A DNA stretch of 64,000 nt, from contig JAYODW010000023.1 of assembly GCA_038116745.1 (NCBI GenBank), positions 12,509 to 76,508 on the forward strand, in the 5' to 3' direction. Positions 1-8,947 of this stretch are shown piece after piece. Under the pieces are notes generated by a model. That model saw nothing but the letters and a program-made list of their open reading frames with translations. It had not been told where the DNA came from and did no database searches. Numbering within the stretch: the first letter of the stretch is position 1; each line of letters starts with the position of its first letter. The translations under genes were made by a program, and so were the position numbers. The DNA comes from JAYODW01 sp038116745 (lineage in GTDB: Bacteria; Pseudomonadota; Gammaproteobacteria; Ga0077536).

Positions 1-651
1 CGCGCACAGCTCGCCTATATCTGCCCCTGCGAGGTCGACCGGTTGGAAGTCCAGTGGGGCGGTATAGGCGGCAACTCGCGTCATGCTCGCGGGCCATGCT
101 TGTCGCGCCCGGGCAAGCTGCTCGGCGCCGTGGTCGCGGCGGAACTCAAACGCCCGGGCATAGGCGCGTCGGACTGTGCGCATTGGCAGAATGCAGGCGG
201 TATCGACCAGCCATAGCGGTGCGGGCATCTGCTGAGCAAGCGCGGGGAACCAGGTGGCAAACGGTGGCACCGGCAGGTCCTCGCTTATCACCACCGCGGC
301 GCGCGTGCCCAGGCCGTGCAGCGGGGACGGCTCGTCTGTCCGGGTCGCCAGCCGGAAGACGTAGCGCACACCCAGCCGCTCCAACTCCCGAGAGACGTCC
401 TGCGCGCCCTCCAGTATGAAAGTGTGGTGACGGTCCGAGTCGAAGCGGTGGCGACCTCCCAGGCCCTGGTAGACCAGCAGCGGTAGATCAAGCGCCTGAG
501 CTGCTGCGCACGCAGTATCCAGCGCAGGGTTTTCCACGGCGCGCATGGCGTGGTGCATCCAGTAGACCACCAGTTCGCCGCTGACTGTTGCGGACCCTGA
601 GAGTGCCCGCGTCCGTTCAGCCAGGTGTTCAGGCAGGTCTTCTGGCGTCAT
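1..651 (-). CDS. Photolyase/cryptochrome-family protein, 3' part cut by window edge
   Basis: The frame opens at the ATG whose complement is 649-651 and stays open to base 1, giving the first 217 residues; the rest lies outside the window. The protein begins MTPEDLPEHL, and from about residue 27 reads VVYWMHHAMRAVENPAL, which resembles the start of the antenna-binding domain of class II CPD photolyases (Y-W-M then R-x-x-x-N-x-A-L). The alternating beta-alpha pattern that follows (PLLVYQGL, ELERLGVRYVFRL, LWLVDTACILP) fits that Rossmann-like domain. The FAD-binding catalytic domain is not present here, so light-driven repair activity cannot be confirmed. It lies 30 nt downstream of the transporter on the same strand and may be cotranscribed with it. 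Confidence 0.72.
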   Translation of the reverse strand, partial: MTPEDLPEHLAERTRALSGSATVSGELVVYWMHHAMRAVENPALDTACAAAQALDLPLLVYQGLGGRHRFDSDRHHTFILEGAQDVSRELERLGVRYVFRLATRTDEPSPLHGLGTRAAVVISEDLPVPPFATWFPALAQQMPAPLWLVDTACILPMRTVRRAYARAFEFRRDHGAEQLARARQAWPASMTRVAAYTAPLDFQPVDLAGADIGELCA

Positions 652-681
652 GGCAGGTGCATGGGCACAGTGCGGTGGCGC

Positions 682-1968
682 TCAGCTGGCAGCCGACGAA
701 GTCCCCGGTTCGGTGAGGGTTTTCAGCACGCTGAGCGCACAGAAACTCACTGCGGCCAGCGCAGCAAGATAGAGCGCCGGAGAGGCGATATCTCCTGTTG
801 TGCGGATGAGCCAGGTGCTGACCATCGGCGCCGTGCCGCCGAAAAGCGCGAGCGTGATGTTGTAACTGAGGCCGATGGCCGTGTAGCGATTGCGGACCGG
901 AAAACATTCGACCATGAAGGCCGGCACAGGGCCCTGGATGAGGCCGACCAGCACGGCCAGATAAAGCTGACAGCATGCCGCTTGCCACAGAACGCCGTGA
1001 TCCAGCACCAGGAAAAGCGGATAAATGGTCAGTCCAAGCATTGCGATAGCGGACAGCATGACGGGCTTACGTCCGAACCGGTCAGACAAATGCCCGCCGT
1101 AAGGGATGGCGAGCAGGAGGAGAACCATGCTGATCGAGTTGACCACCATGGCGTGGGGCACCGCCGGCACCACGATGTGCGTGAGATAGGCGGGCAGCCA
1201 GACAAACAGCATGTAGAACGCAGTTGCGTAGAGCAGGATCCCCGTCGAGAGATGCAGCACCCGGGCCGGCATTTCCCGCAGTACCGTCGCCAGCGGACTG
1301 GGGGCGTTGGCGTCCTCGTCCTGACTGGCAGTAAATTCGGCCGATTCCTCCAGCGACTGACGCAGCCAGCGACCGATGAAGAAGATCAGCCCCCCGGCGA
1401 GGAACGGAACACGCCAGCCCCAGCTGGCCATGGCCTCCTGGCCGAAGATGCCGCTGAAGATGGTCACCACCAGCGAGCCGAGCAGGATCCCGCCGACGCC
1501 GCCGGTCACCGACCAGCTTCCTGCCAGGCCGCGTTTCGACGCTGGGGCCGTCTCCACGAGGTAGGACATGGAGCCGACGAGCTCGCCGCCGACGGATACA
1601 CCCTGAACCAGTCGCAGCACCACCAGCAGCACCGCGGCAAGGGTCCCCACCTGCGCGTGGACCGGCAGCAGTCCAACCAGAACAGTCGGGATTGCCATCA
1701 TGGCGATCGACAGCTGCAGCGCTCGCTTGCGCCCCATACGGTCGCCGATATAGCCAAAGATAACGCCGCCGACGGGCCGGACGATGTAGCCGGCGGCAAA
1801 GATGCCATACGTGTTGATGAGGGCCGCGAGGGGGTCTTCGTCCGGAAAGAACAGCGGGCCCATCAGGGGGGCAAGGAAACCATATACCGCAAAGTCGTAC
1901 CACTCGAGTACGTTGCCGACACTGCCCGCTAACAGGCGGCGTCGATTTGAGATTGTGCTTGTGTTCAT
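682..1968 (-). CDS. MFS transporter, metabolite:H+ symporter (MHS) type
   Basis: This 428-residue protein has about twelve hydrophobic segments. It carries the MHS/ProP-type opening LLAGSVGNVLEWYDFAVYG and the loop motif GYIGDRMGRKRAL between helices 2 and 3. Proteins of this type import organic acids, osmolytes or aromatic acids with protons across the inner membrane; the substrate cannot be read from the sequence. I chose the ATG ending at 1968 because AGGA lies just upstream in the coding sense and the family usually begins a few residues before RRRLLAGSVGN. An in-frame extension to 2028 adds a polar stretch without family features. It is divergent from the enoyl-CoA hydratase gene. Confidence 0.88.
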   Translation of the reverse strand: MNTSTISNRRRLLAGSVGNVLEWYDFAVYGFLAPLMGPLFFPDEDPLAALINTYGIFAAGYIVRPVGGVIFGYIGDRMGRKRALQLSIAMMAIPTVLVGLLPVHAQVGTLAAVLLVVLRLVQGVSVGGELVGSMSYLVETAPASKRGLAGSWSVTGGVGGILLGSLVVTIFSGIFGQEAMASWGWRVPFLAGGLIFFIGRWLRQSLEESAEFTASQDEDANAPSPLATVLREMPARVLHLSTGILLYATAFYMLFVWLPAYLTHIVVPAVPHAMVVNSISMVLLLLAIPYGGHLSDRFGRKPVMLSAIAMLGLTIYPLFLVLDHGVLWQAACCQLYLAVLVGLIQGPVPAFMVECFPVRNRYTAIGLSYNITLALFGGTAPMVSTWLIRTTGDIASPALYLAALAAVSFCALSVLKTLTEPGTSSAAS

Positions 1969-2147
1969 GACCGGAGTCCTCAGTGAATTTTCAGTCAGGG
2001 CAATGTCGCACGCGCCACGTCCAGCCACAATGACAGGGCGTGCGGCTCAGAGTGGGAGCACCCACGCTATAGTGCACTCTTGATTCTCACGCGCCGCCGC
2101 TGACTCTCTCGGTAAGCGCCAGCGCTGAACGCAGCAGGAGGTTGGTG

Positions 2148-2834
2148 GTGGCAGAAGAGCGTGTGACATTTGCGCTGACCGATGAGATTGCGGTTATCCG
2201 GATGGATGACGGGAAAGCCAATGCGTGTGGCTTTGCCATGCTCGATGCGCTGAATGAAGCACTGGCCCGTGCGCAGCGTGAGGCAAGCGCAGTGCTGCTG
2301 ACCGGCCGCCCAGGGATCCTGAGCGGCGGTTTTGACCTCAGCGTCATCCGTGCGGGGGACGCTGCAAAGACCGAGCGAATGGTCGAACTCGGCGTGCGCA
2401 CTCTGATGCGTCTTTACGGCCATCCACAGCCGCTGGTAATCGCGGCGACCGGACATGCTGTCGCACTGGGTGCGTTTCTGCTCCTGGCCGCGGATTACCG
2501 CATCGGCGCCGAGGGTGACTTTGCCGTCGGCCTGAACGAAACGGCGATCGGCCTGACGCTGCCGCTGTTCGGCGTTGAACTGGCGAACGCCCGCCTCGCA
2601 CGACGCCATCTCGCCAGCGCCACGATCAATGCACAGATGTACACGCCTGAGGCCGCGGTTGAGATAGGGTTTCTGGATGCGGTCGTGCCGGCCGAGAAGC
2701 TCGAGTCTGCAGCTCTCGCGCAGGCGCGTTCACTGGCGGCGCTTGACGGTGCGGCATTCGCTGCCAACAAGGGCGCATTCCGCACTGCGCTGATAGAGCG
2801 CGTTCTTGCAGCGCTTCCCTCCCGGCCCGAGTGA
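2148..2834 (+). CDS. Enoyl-CoA hydratase/isomerase-family (crotonase) protein
   Basis: A 228-residue crotonase-fold protein. It shows the oxyanion-hole segment GGFDLSVI, the second conserved block ATGHAVALGAFLLLAADYRIG, and the DAVVPAEKL segment near the C-terminal helices. The glutamates typical of hydratases are not clearly in place (the loop reads VGLNETAIGLTLP), so the CoA-ester reaction is undetermined. AGGAGG at 2136-2141 sits six bases before a GTG at 2148, so I prefer that start over the TTG at 2142, which abuts the ribosome site. The hairpin after the stop (arms GGCCCC 2843-2848 and GGGGCC 2862-2867) has no T tract and may end the transcript only weakly. Confidence 0.85.
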   Translation: MAEERVTFALTDEIAVIRMDDGKANACGFAMLDALNEALARAQREASAVLLTGRPGILSGGFDLSVIRAGDAAKTERMVELGVRTLMRLYGHPQPLVIAATGHAVALGAFLLLAADYRIGAEGDFAVGLNETAIGLTLPLFGVELANARLARRHLASATINAQMYTPEAAVEIGFLDAVVPAEKLESAALAQARSLAALDGAAFAANKGAFRTALIERVLAALPSRPE

Positions 2835-2963
2835 GGCAGCCTGGCCCCGCGGCGATGCGCTGGGGCCGCAAGGCACGGTGTCTTTCGCCGTCCAGAGTGT
2901 GAGGGCCGCGCTGATCAACGATTCAGATTGTGCGGTGGTCAGATACCGCCTGAAGGAGACCGC

Positions 2964-4079
2964 ATGGTGAAGACGCATTTCTATACGGACGAGCGTACGT
3001 TTTGGCATTCGACCGGCGTACAGGCCTTGTTTCTTCCTATCGGGGACTGGGTTGAGCCGCCAGCCGGAAGTTACGGCGCAGATACTCCCGGATCAAAGCG
3101 GCGCATCGTCAACCTCGTGCGCGCGTCGGGACTGGACCAGCATCTCGAAATCTGTTCAGCGCCGAACGCGACGCTGGAGCAGCTTCTGCGGGTACATCCT
3201 CGGCAGTATCTGGATGACTTCAAAGCTTTGAGTGACGAACAGGGCGGGGAGCTGGGTCTCTTCGCGCCATTTTCACGCGGCGGTTTCGAGATCGCGACCC
3301 TGTCATGCGGGCTGGCGATCGCTGCGGTGGATGCAGTGATGTCCGGCGCCGCGCGTAACGCCTACGCGCTATGTCGCCCGGCAGGTCATCACTGTCTGGC
3401 CGACCAGTCGATGGGATTCTGCCTGCTGGCCAATATTCCAGTCGCGCTCGAAGCTGCGCAGATACGTTACGGGCTCAAGCGCATGGCCGTGGTCGACTGG
3501 GACGTTCATCACGGCAACGGCACGCAGTCGATTTTCTACGATCGGAGCGATGTCTACACGATATCGCTGCACCAGGACCGATGCTTTCCACCGGGATACA
3601 GCGGTTTCGATGATCGTGGTGAGGGCGATGGTGCGGGGTACAACCTGAACATTCCGCTGCCGGCAGGTAGCGGGCATGCGACCTACCTGCGAGCGCTGGA
3701 AACGCTAGTTTTGCCGGCGCTCGAGGCCTACCGGCCGGAGCTCATCGTGGTGGCGAGCGGACTTGATGCGAACGCTGTCGACCCGCTCGCGCGGCAGTTG
3801 CTGCACAGCGGCAGCTACCGCGCGATGACGCGGGCAATGATGGGGCTGGCCGAAGAGGTCAATGCGCGACTGGTTGTGATTCATGAGGGAGGATACGCAG
3901 AGGCGTATGTTCCGTTCTGCGGTCAGGCCATTCTTGAAACCCTGAGCGGTACCGAGGTGGGCGTGACCGACCCGGCGCTGGAGTTTTTTGAACAGCAGCA
4001 GCCTGCCGCGAAGACTCAGGCGTTCCAGGATGCCTGGGTGGATGACATGGTTACCTCTCTGGACCGGACGGGGGCATGA
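2964..4079 (+). CDS. Class II histone deacetylase-family (acetylpolyamine/acetoin-utilization-like) amidohydrolase
   Basis: A 371-residue member of the zinc-dependent HDAC superfamily. The paired catalytic histidines are in RPAGHHCLADQSMGF, zinc ligands in VVDWDVHHGNGTQ and ASGLDANAVDPLAR, and the transition-state tyrosine in HEGGY, so every active-site element is present. Bacterial relatives deacetylate acetylpolyamines, acetyl-lysine or small amides in the cytoplasm; the true substrate is unknown. The ATG at 2964 is preceded by AAGGAG. Length and motif spacing are normal for bacterial class II HDAC homologues. No partner gene is obvious: the upstream crotonase gene is on the same strand but 129 nt away. 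Confidence 0.9.
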   Translation: MVKTHFYTDERTFWHSTGVQALFLPIGDWVEPPAGSYGADTPGSKRRIVNLVRASGLDQHLEICSAPNATLEQLLRVHPRQYLDDFKALSDEQGGELGLFAPFSRGGFEIATLSCGLAIAAVDAVMSGAARNAYALCRPAGHHCLADQSMGFCLLANIPVALEAAQIRYGLKRMAVVDWDVHHGNGTQSIFYDRSDVYTISLHQDRCFPPGYSGFDDRGEGDGAGYNLNIPLPAGSGHATYLRALETLVLPALEAYRPELIVVASGLDANAVDPLARQLLHSGSYRAMTRAMMGLAEEVNARLVVIHEGGYAEAYVPFCGQAILETLSGTEVGVTDPALEFFEQQQPAAKTQAFQDAWVDDMVTSLDRTGA

Positions 4080-4289
4080 GCGGATCGATCCCTGTTCACT
4101 GACAAGGCGCGCCATCCGTCAGCCGAAAAGATTGATTGCCACCCCGGTTGTAAGTGCTTATTGTTTGCCTCCGCGCATTGGCGCTTACATCCCTCTCCGG
4201 GGACTAGTTCAACGACTGCTGCTCAGGTTCCAAGCAATGCGCGAATGGTTCCTACCCCATACGGACATGCTAGAAGCCGCTTAAACGAT

Positions 4290-5012
4290 ATGAGCCAGTA
4301 CAAACAGTTGCTTGGTGCCAGCCAGGAGCAGTTGACCAAGTTCTTCAAGGTGGTTGCCGGCGAGACCGTTGCAAATATGGCCGCGCGTCAGCGTGCATAT
4401 GCCGATCGCCTGGGCATCAATACTTCGCTGCTGCTCTGCGGCGTGGGCTTTAATCGCAACACCTGGCGCATGCCTGACCTTGCCAAAGCGCTTGGTTTTG
4501 ACAACCTGGCGACCCTTGAATCCGCGCGTAACAACGTTTTTGTCAGGGACATCTACTCGGCTCTGTCGGTGGAAAACGTCGTCCCACTGTACGGTGCGAT
4601 GCGCCGGATCGAGAGCGAGGCGGATTTCTGGTGCGACCTCATACGGGCGCGGATCAGCTTTCTGCAGGGAAGGCTGGAAGACACAATCAATCCGGTGCTG
4701 ATAAACGGGCTCAAACACGAGATGCGTGCCATTTACGAGAACCGCCTGGCTTCGCCGGAATTTGTTGCATGGCGTCTGACGCCTGAGCTCGAAGTCCTGC
4801 GGACCATGACCAGCGAAATCCAGCTGATGCTGGTTAACGAGGCCATCCCAGCACAGGAATTTCTCGATCACCAAGGGGTCAACGCGGAAGAAAAGCGGAC
4901 TGCGGTATTCGAACGGCTGTTGCCAGGCGAGTTGGTAGAGGCGTACATCAAAAAGCTCAGGTCAGTCGAGGAGCGCTTCCTGCTGCGCGAAGCGCTTTCG
5001 CATGATGGATGA
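4290..5012 (+). CDS. Uncharacterised 240-residue protein upstream of a histidine kinase
   Basis: I do not recognise this family. From the ATG at 4290 it begins MSQYKQLLGASQEQLTKFF and looks all-alpha and soluble, with no signal peptide or membrane helix. The C-terminal half (from about residue 120) is rich in charged amphipathic stretches such as LKHEMRAIYENRL. The longer frame from 4161 adds a low-quality leader, so I start at 4290, although no strong ribosome site precedes it. It ends 52 nt before the PAS histidine kinase on the same strand, so the two may be cotranscribed and functionally linked; that is inference from position only. Confidence 0.6.
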   Translation: MSQYKQLLGASQEQLTKFFKVVAGETVANMAARQRAYADRLGINTSLLLCGVGFNRNTWRMPDLAKALGFDNLATLESARNNVFVRDIYSALSVENVVPLYGAMRRIESEADFWCDLIRARISFLQGRLEDTINPVLINGLKHEMRAIYENRLASPEFVAWRLTPELEVLRTMTSEIQLMLVNEAIPAQEFLDHQGVNAEEKRTAVFERLLPGELVEAYIKKLRSVEERFLLREALSHDG

Positions 5013-5064
5013 TCGAGTGCTGCTCCGACCACTTGGGACCTGATTCAGGCTTGCTCTGAGGACC

Positions 5065-6591
5065 ATGAGCCTCCTATCCCTCTCGCATCCGATGCCCGAC
5101 AACGAACGCTTTGTTGACGATGGTCTGCTGGCTGCTCTGCTCGATGATCCCGACATCCTGCTCGTGCTGCTGGACGATGAATTTCAGCCATTGAGCTTGA
5201 ACGCGGCTGCAGAAGCGCACCTGCCTGCATCCACTTCCAGTGGAGATTTCTGGGATCGGATCTCCCATCCGGATGGGCGCGCAATGGCGCTGAAGACCGT
5301 GCGAAGCGGACAACAGGGGCGTTGTGCCATGCGTTGGCTGGATAACGCCGGCGTTGCACGTACCGTGGAATGGCGCCTGACTCGACTGACTAACGCACCC
5401 GCTTCATCACACCGTCTGCTGCTGCGTGGTTATTCCCAGGCGATGAATCAGATTCCGGAACGGGACCCAAGGGAGCAGTTGGCTGAGATCCGGGCTGTGG
5501 CCGACAGGCTGCCGGTCGGTGTTTTCTGGGCCGGGTTGGACGGCGAGATGGTGTTCGCCAACGAGACTGCGCACACTCTCGCCGGATTGCCGCGTCCCAC
5601 GATCGCGGCAGCTGAATGGTCAAGCGCGGTGCATCCGGAAGATAGATCGCGAACGCAGCGGGCGATGCAGTTCGCGCAGGACAATCATCTGGACTACTAC
5701 TGCGAACACCGGTTCGTCCACAAAAACGGGAAGGTGCAGTGGGTTTTAAGCCGCTCAACGCAGCTGTTGGACGAAGATGGCGAGGTGGCGGGCAGGGTCG
5801 GCACCTACACGGATCTTACCGAGGCTAAGAATCGTGAAAGACTGCTGCGCACAGCCCGCGACGAGGCGCGCGCGGCCTCTGCGGCCAACGAGCAGAAGTC
5901 AGTATTTCTCCGTAGCATGAGCCATGAATTGCGCACGCCACTGAATGCCATTCTCGGTCTGGGTCAGCTGCTAGAACTTCGCGCGGCGCAGAAATTGGAC
6001 GAGAAGGAGAACAAGCAGCTCCAGGGGATCATCGACGCCGGAGAGCACATGCTCTCGCTGATCGAGCAGTTCCTTGACTATGGCACGGTGGATGCCGGAC
6101 GCGTGAAGCTGTCTTTTCAACAGCTCTTTTTAGACGACTTGCTTGAACGAGTGGGGGCCCTCGTCCAACCGCTAGCTGAGAAGGCAAGAGTCTCTCTGAT
6201 CTGGGACCGGTCTGCGCTGCAGGGGCTTCATGTCCATGCCGACCGCACCCGCTTTCAGCAAGTGTTGTTCAACCTCATCAGTAACGCAATCAAGTTCAAC
6301 CGAACCGACGGCAGTGGCACGGTATCGCTGAGCTGCGTGCTGATGCCGCAGGGGCGGGTGCGCCTGCTTGTGAGTGATAACGGTTGCGGCATCAGCGTGG
6401 AATCACAGAAGCGGTTGTTTATGCCGTTTGAACGCCTGGGGAAAGAGGGCAGCGCTATTCCGGGGTCTGGCCTCGGCCTCAGTATCTCGCAGTCTCTGAT
6501 CCAGCTGATGCACGGAGCGATCGGAGCAGAGAGCAAAGAAGGTGTGGGCAGTACGTTCTGGATTGAGATGCCAAGCTCAGACCAGAACTGA
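5065..6591 (+). CDS. Soluble PAS-domain sensor histidine kinase
   Basis: The 508-residue protein has an N-terminal PAS-like region (about 25-125), a clear PAS/PAC domain (about 135-255, with FWAGLDGEMVFANE and RFVHKNGKVQWV), then a HisKA dimerisation domain with the phospho-acceptor His287 in FLRSMSHELRTPLN. The HATPase domain follows, with the N box (FNLISNAIKFN), G1 (SDNGCGIS) and G2 (GSGLGLSIS). No membrane segment or signal peptide is visible, so it probably senses a cytoplasmic cue. No receiver domain is fused and no response regulator is adjacent, so it is an orphan kinase here. GAGGA precedes the ATG at 5065. Confidence 0.92.
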   Translation: MSLLSLSHPMPDNERFVDDGLLAALLDDPDILLVLLDDEFQPLSLNAAAEAHLPASTSSGDFWDRISHPDGRAMALKTVRSGQQGRCAMRWLDNAGVARTVEWRLTRLTNAPASSHRLLLRGYSQAMNQIPERDPREQLAEIRAVADRLPVGVFWAGLDGEMVFANETAHTLAGLPRPTIAAAEWSSAVHPEDRSRTQRAMQFAQDNHLDYYCEHRFVHKNGKVQWVLSRSTQLLDEDGEVAGRVGTYTDLTEAKNRERLLRTARDEARAASAANEQKSVFLRSMSHELRTPLNAILGLGQLLELRAAQKLDEKENKQLQGIIDAGEHMLSLIEQFLDYGTVDAGRVKLSFQQLFLDDLLERVGALVQPLAEKARVSLIWDRSALQGLHVHADRTRFQQVLFNLISNAIKFNRTDGSGTVSLSCVLMPQGRVRLLVSDNGCGISVESQKRLFMPFERLGKEGSAIPGSGLGLSISQSLIQLMHGAIGAESKEGVGSTFWIEMPSSDQN

Positions 6592-6641
6592 GACGCTGCG
6601 ATCATTCGCTGGCTGGGCAGCGTTCGCGCCGCAATGCAGTG

Positions 6642-7079
6642 CTAGCGCCGGGAGTCTGTTGTCTGCGGCGGCGCGTCGTACAGACTCCGCATCGGCACAA
6701 TGTGCCTTTCCTGGAATCGCCACTCACCGTTTCTGCGAGACAACCGGTCGCGATACAGCGAGCGCAGTAGAACAGTGCGCCCACTGCGGCGGGTATGCGC
6801 ATCCGCGTCAACATAAGTCTCCGTGCGTGCCTCATCTCCCTCTATTTCGATGAGGGGCAGGTAAATCATGTGCCGCAGCCCGACGACCGGGTTTCTCTTG
6901 GTCTGAATCCATTCGTCATAGCAGCGTCGAATGGCTTCACGCCCGCTGTGCCGTCCCCCGAATTCGAGCTCCGCGTCCTCCCAGAACAGGTCGGCGATGG
7001 CGTCGGCATCATCGCGATCGACGACGAAACAATAGCGTGCAAGATGGTTGTAGATGAGGTCGCGATCGCTCAAGGACAT
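6642..7079 (-). CDS. NTF2-like / SnoaL-like domain protein
   Basis: This 145-residue protein starts MSLSDRDLIYNHLARYCFVVDR and matches the SnoaL/ring-hydroxylating-beta-like NTF2 fold: an N-terminal helix, the segment DDADAIADLFWEDAELEF, a GREAIRR helix, RHMIYLPLIEIEGDEA, and a final strand GEWRFQERHIV. Such proteins are small cytoplasmic enzymes or binding proteins acting on hydrophobic metabolites; the function here is unknown. AGGAGA lies six bases upstream of the ATG ending at 7079, which favours it over the in-frame start 54 bases further upstream. It converges on the histidine kinase gene and diverges from the CxxCxxCC protein. Confidence 0.8.
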   Translation of the reverse strand: MSLSDRDLIYNHLARYCFVVDRDDADAIADLFWEDAELEFGGRHSGREAIRRCYDEWIQTKRNPVVGLRHMIYLPLIEIEGDEARTETYVDADAHTRRSGRTVLLRSLYRDRLSRRNGEWRFQERHIVPMRSLYDAPPQTTDSRR

Positions 7080-7234
7080 CCAATTTCTCCTGTTGTATTC
7101 CGGTTCGGCGGCAGTGCGTGTGATGCTGCGCAAAGCATTATTGCAGTATCACCGCTCGGCTGGCTGGTCGTGCCACGGGAATCGCTGTGGCTATCATGCT
7201 TCGTTGGCAGATTTGATCGGACGCGGACGAAACG

Positions 7235-7684
7235 ATGAACGAAGTGGACAACGTGACTGCAGCGCCGGGCGCGCGTGAATGTGATGGCTGCACCTTGTGC
7301 TGCAAGGTGCTGGATATCGGCAGCGAAGGAGTGGTCGCCCCACCGGGCTCCTGGTGTCAGCACTGCGATAAGACCGGCGGCGGCTGTCAGATCTATGCGC
7401 AGCGGCCGGAAGAGTGCCGTCAGTTCGCGTGTTTCTGGGTGCAGCGGGATGACGTTCCGGAGTCTCTTAAACCGTCGAAATGTCGGGTCGTGATCGGCTG
7501 GGCCGAGGAGATGTTCCAGCTGTATGTCGATCCCGGTCGCCCCGACGCCTGGCAGCAGGCGCAGGTGCGCGGCTGGATCGAGGCGATGACGCGTCAGGGT
7601 GCGCCTATCGCCGTGTCCATAAACGGCAGGGTGATCTGGGCGAATGACCAGGCCAGGTCAGTGGCGGCAAATCGACAGGTCTGA
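7235..7684 (+). CDS. YkgJ-type CxxCxxCC cysteine-cluster protein
   Basis: A 149-residue protein with the family signature near the N-terminus: ECDGCTLCCKVL (C-x2-C-x2-C-C). Further cysteines follow in WCQHC, GGGCQIYAQRPEECRQFAC, the set of eight or so cysteines thought to bind a metal or Fe-S cluster in the YkgJ/UPF0153 family. The biochemical role of the family is unsettled. The C-terminal part (VIGWAEEMFQLYVDPGRPDAWQQ) is less conserved. It is divergent from the NTF2-like gene and convergent with the unknown 351-residue gene. Confidence 0.85.
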   Translation: MNEVDNVTAAPGARECDGCTLCCKVLDIGSEGVVAPPGSWCQHCDKTGGGCQIYAQRPEECRQFACFWVQRDDVPESLKPSKCRVVIGWAEEMFQLYVDPGRPDAWQQAQVRGWIEAMTRQGAPIAVSINGRVIWANDQARSVAANRQV

Positions 7685-7702
7685 GTTTGCTGGCCACGGT
7701 AT

Positions 7703-8758
7703 TCACGGGCTGTCAGGTTGGGCGCAGTCCTCAAGATGTCGAATACGCCAGGACTGCGAGGAGCCTGTTTGCTCCACGCTCGCCGTTTTCAGGTAACGCT
7801 GCGAGCGCAGGGCGCCAACCCACAATTCGTTCCAGCAGGCGACGACGAGGTCCCGGGCTTGGTCGCAGCCGCGGGAGATGGTTCGGGGAAGGTGTGACAG
7901 GACCGCCAGCTTTGCGGTCTCCGACTCGCACAGAGTCGCGTCATCGCCCAGTGCCGTGAAAACAACTGCGAGCAGTCGCGCCGCGTCGATACAGCTGTCA
8001 TCGCGTTCTCCGACGGCCGCGAGCAGCATCGGGTAGTACTGCAGCCCGACAAGTCGAGCGCTGCGGGAGCCGATTGCCAGGGTACGTTCGGCGCCGATGA
8101 CCTCGAGCAACGCCGGTAAAGCGCTGCGAATGTAGGTCAGGGCGTAGTTGAGCCGCGCCGCTTCCAGGCGTTCGGCTGACCAGCTCTCCGGCAAAGCCGG
8201 CTGGATGGCTGGGTCGAAACGGGGAGGCAGTTCACCGCGCGCATAAACCAGTCTTTGTTCCTGGGTGAGCGGACGCTCGTATTCAAGAAAGTATCCGCAG
8301 AAGCCGAAATCCCCGGTCATGTCTTCCGAAACGCATACAAAACCGAGCTTCGGATTGTTGAGGCTGACGCCGTTGTGGGCGTACCACCCTTCTAAAAATC
8401 CCTGGCTGGCTTCCTGCGGGATGCCGCAGAGGACCGGACCATCAAACATCCAGCGCGGATAGCGAAAACGCACCCAGGCTTTGCGGGCAGATTCCTCGGC
8501 ATATTCGACCGCGACGCCGCCGATCCTGTTCGACAGCACATGGTATTTCGCACAGGCCACGGCGGCCGGTTCTGCACTCAGTCCGAGCTTCGCAAGACCG
8601 TTCAAAAAATATTGCTCGTGCTGCCGACGGAAGAGTCGGAAGGTCCAGGCGCGGGTGACATCCGCGCCACACTCGCGCGCAACCATCAGCTGCAAGCCGA
8701 GAAAGTACGCATGATGAATAGTTGCCAGAGCGGATCGCAGTTTTTCCTTAGGTGCCAT
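7703..8758 (-). CDS. Uncharacterised 351-residue protein
   Basis: I cannot assign this to a family with confidence. It begins MAPKEKLRSALATIHHAYFLG and looks soluble, without a signal peptide or membrane helix. The first half contains a segment around RWMFDGPVLCGIP and GWYAHNGVSLNNP, then CVSEDMTGDFGFCGYFLEY, reminiscent of small-molecule amidohydrolase-like proteins that measure a substrate pocket; this is a weak impression. The second half is helical, with LGDDATLCESETAKLAVLS. The ATG ends at 8758 with only a weak upstream AAGAAG. It is divergent from the flavin oxidoreductase. Confidence 0.6.
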   Translation of the reverse strand: MAPKEKLRSALATIHHAYFLGLQLMVARECGADVTRAWTFRLFRRQHEQYFLNGLAKLGLSAEPAAVACAKYHVLSNRIGGVAVEYAEESARKAWVRFRYPRWMFDGPVLCGIPQEASQGFLEGWYAHNGVSLNNPKLGFVCVSEDMTGDFGFCGYFLEYERPLTQEQRLVYARGELPPRFDPAIQPALPESWSAERLEAARLNYALTYIRSALPALLEVIGAERTLAIGSRSARLVGLQYYPMLLAAVGERDDSCIDAARLLAVVFTALGDDATLCESETAKLAVLSHLPRTISRGCDQARDLVVACWNELWVGALRSQRYLKTASVEQTGSSQSWRIRHLEDCAQPDSP

Positions 8759-8947
8759 CTTCTTAACGGAAAGAGGAGCGGACCTGCAGCATACATGCGG
8801 TGATTCGGACCGTTGGCAGCCACCTGTCTCATCAACCAGCGCTCTTCACTGGACCAGCTGTAGAGGAACGTTCAACATTGCGCGCTCCGCGCGCCCCGGA
8901 ATCCGGGGAACGCGACCCAGGGAAATGTTTTTTGCACAGGAGACACC

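Noticed and set aside
625..1932. 435-codon plus-strand frame opposite the MHS transporter
   Set aside because: No recognisable domain; highly charged His/Gln/Arg-rich composition typical of an antisense shadow.
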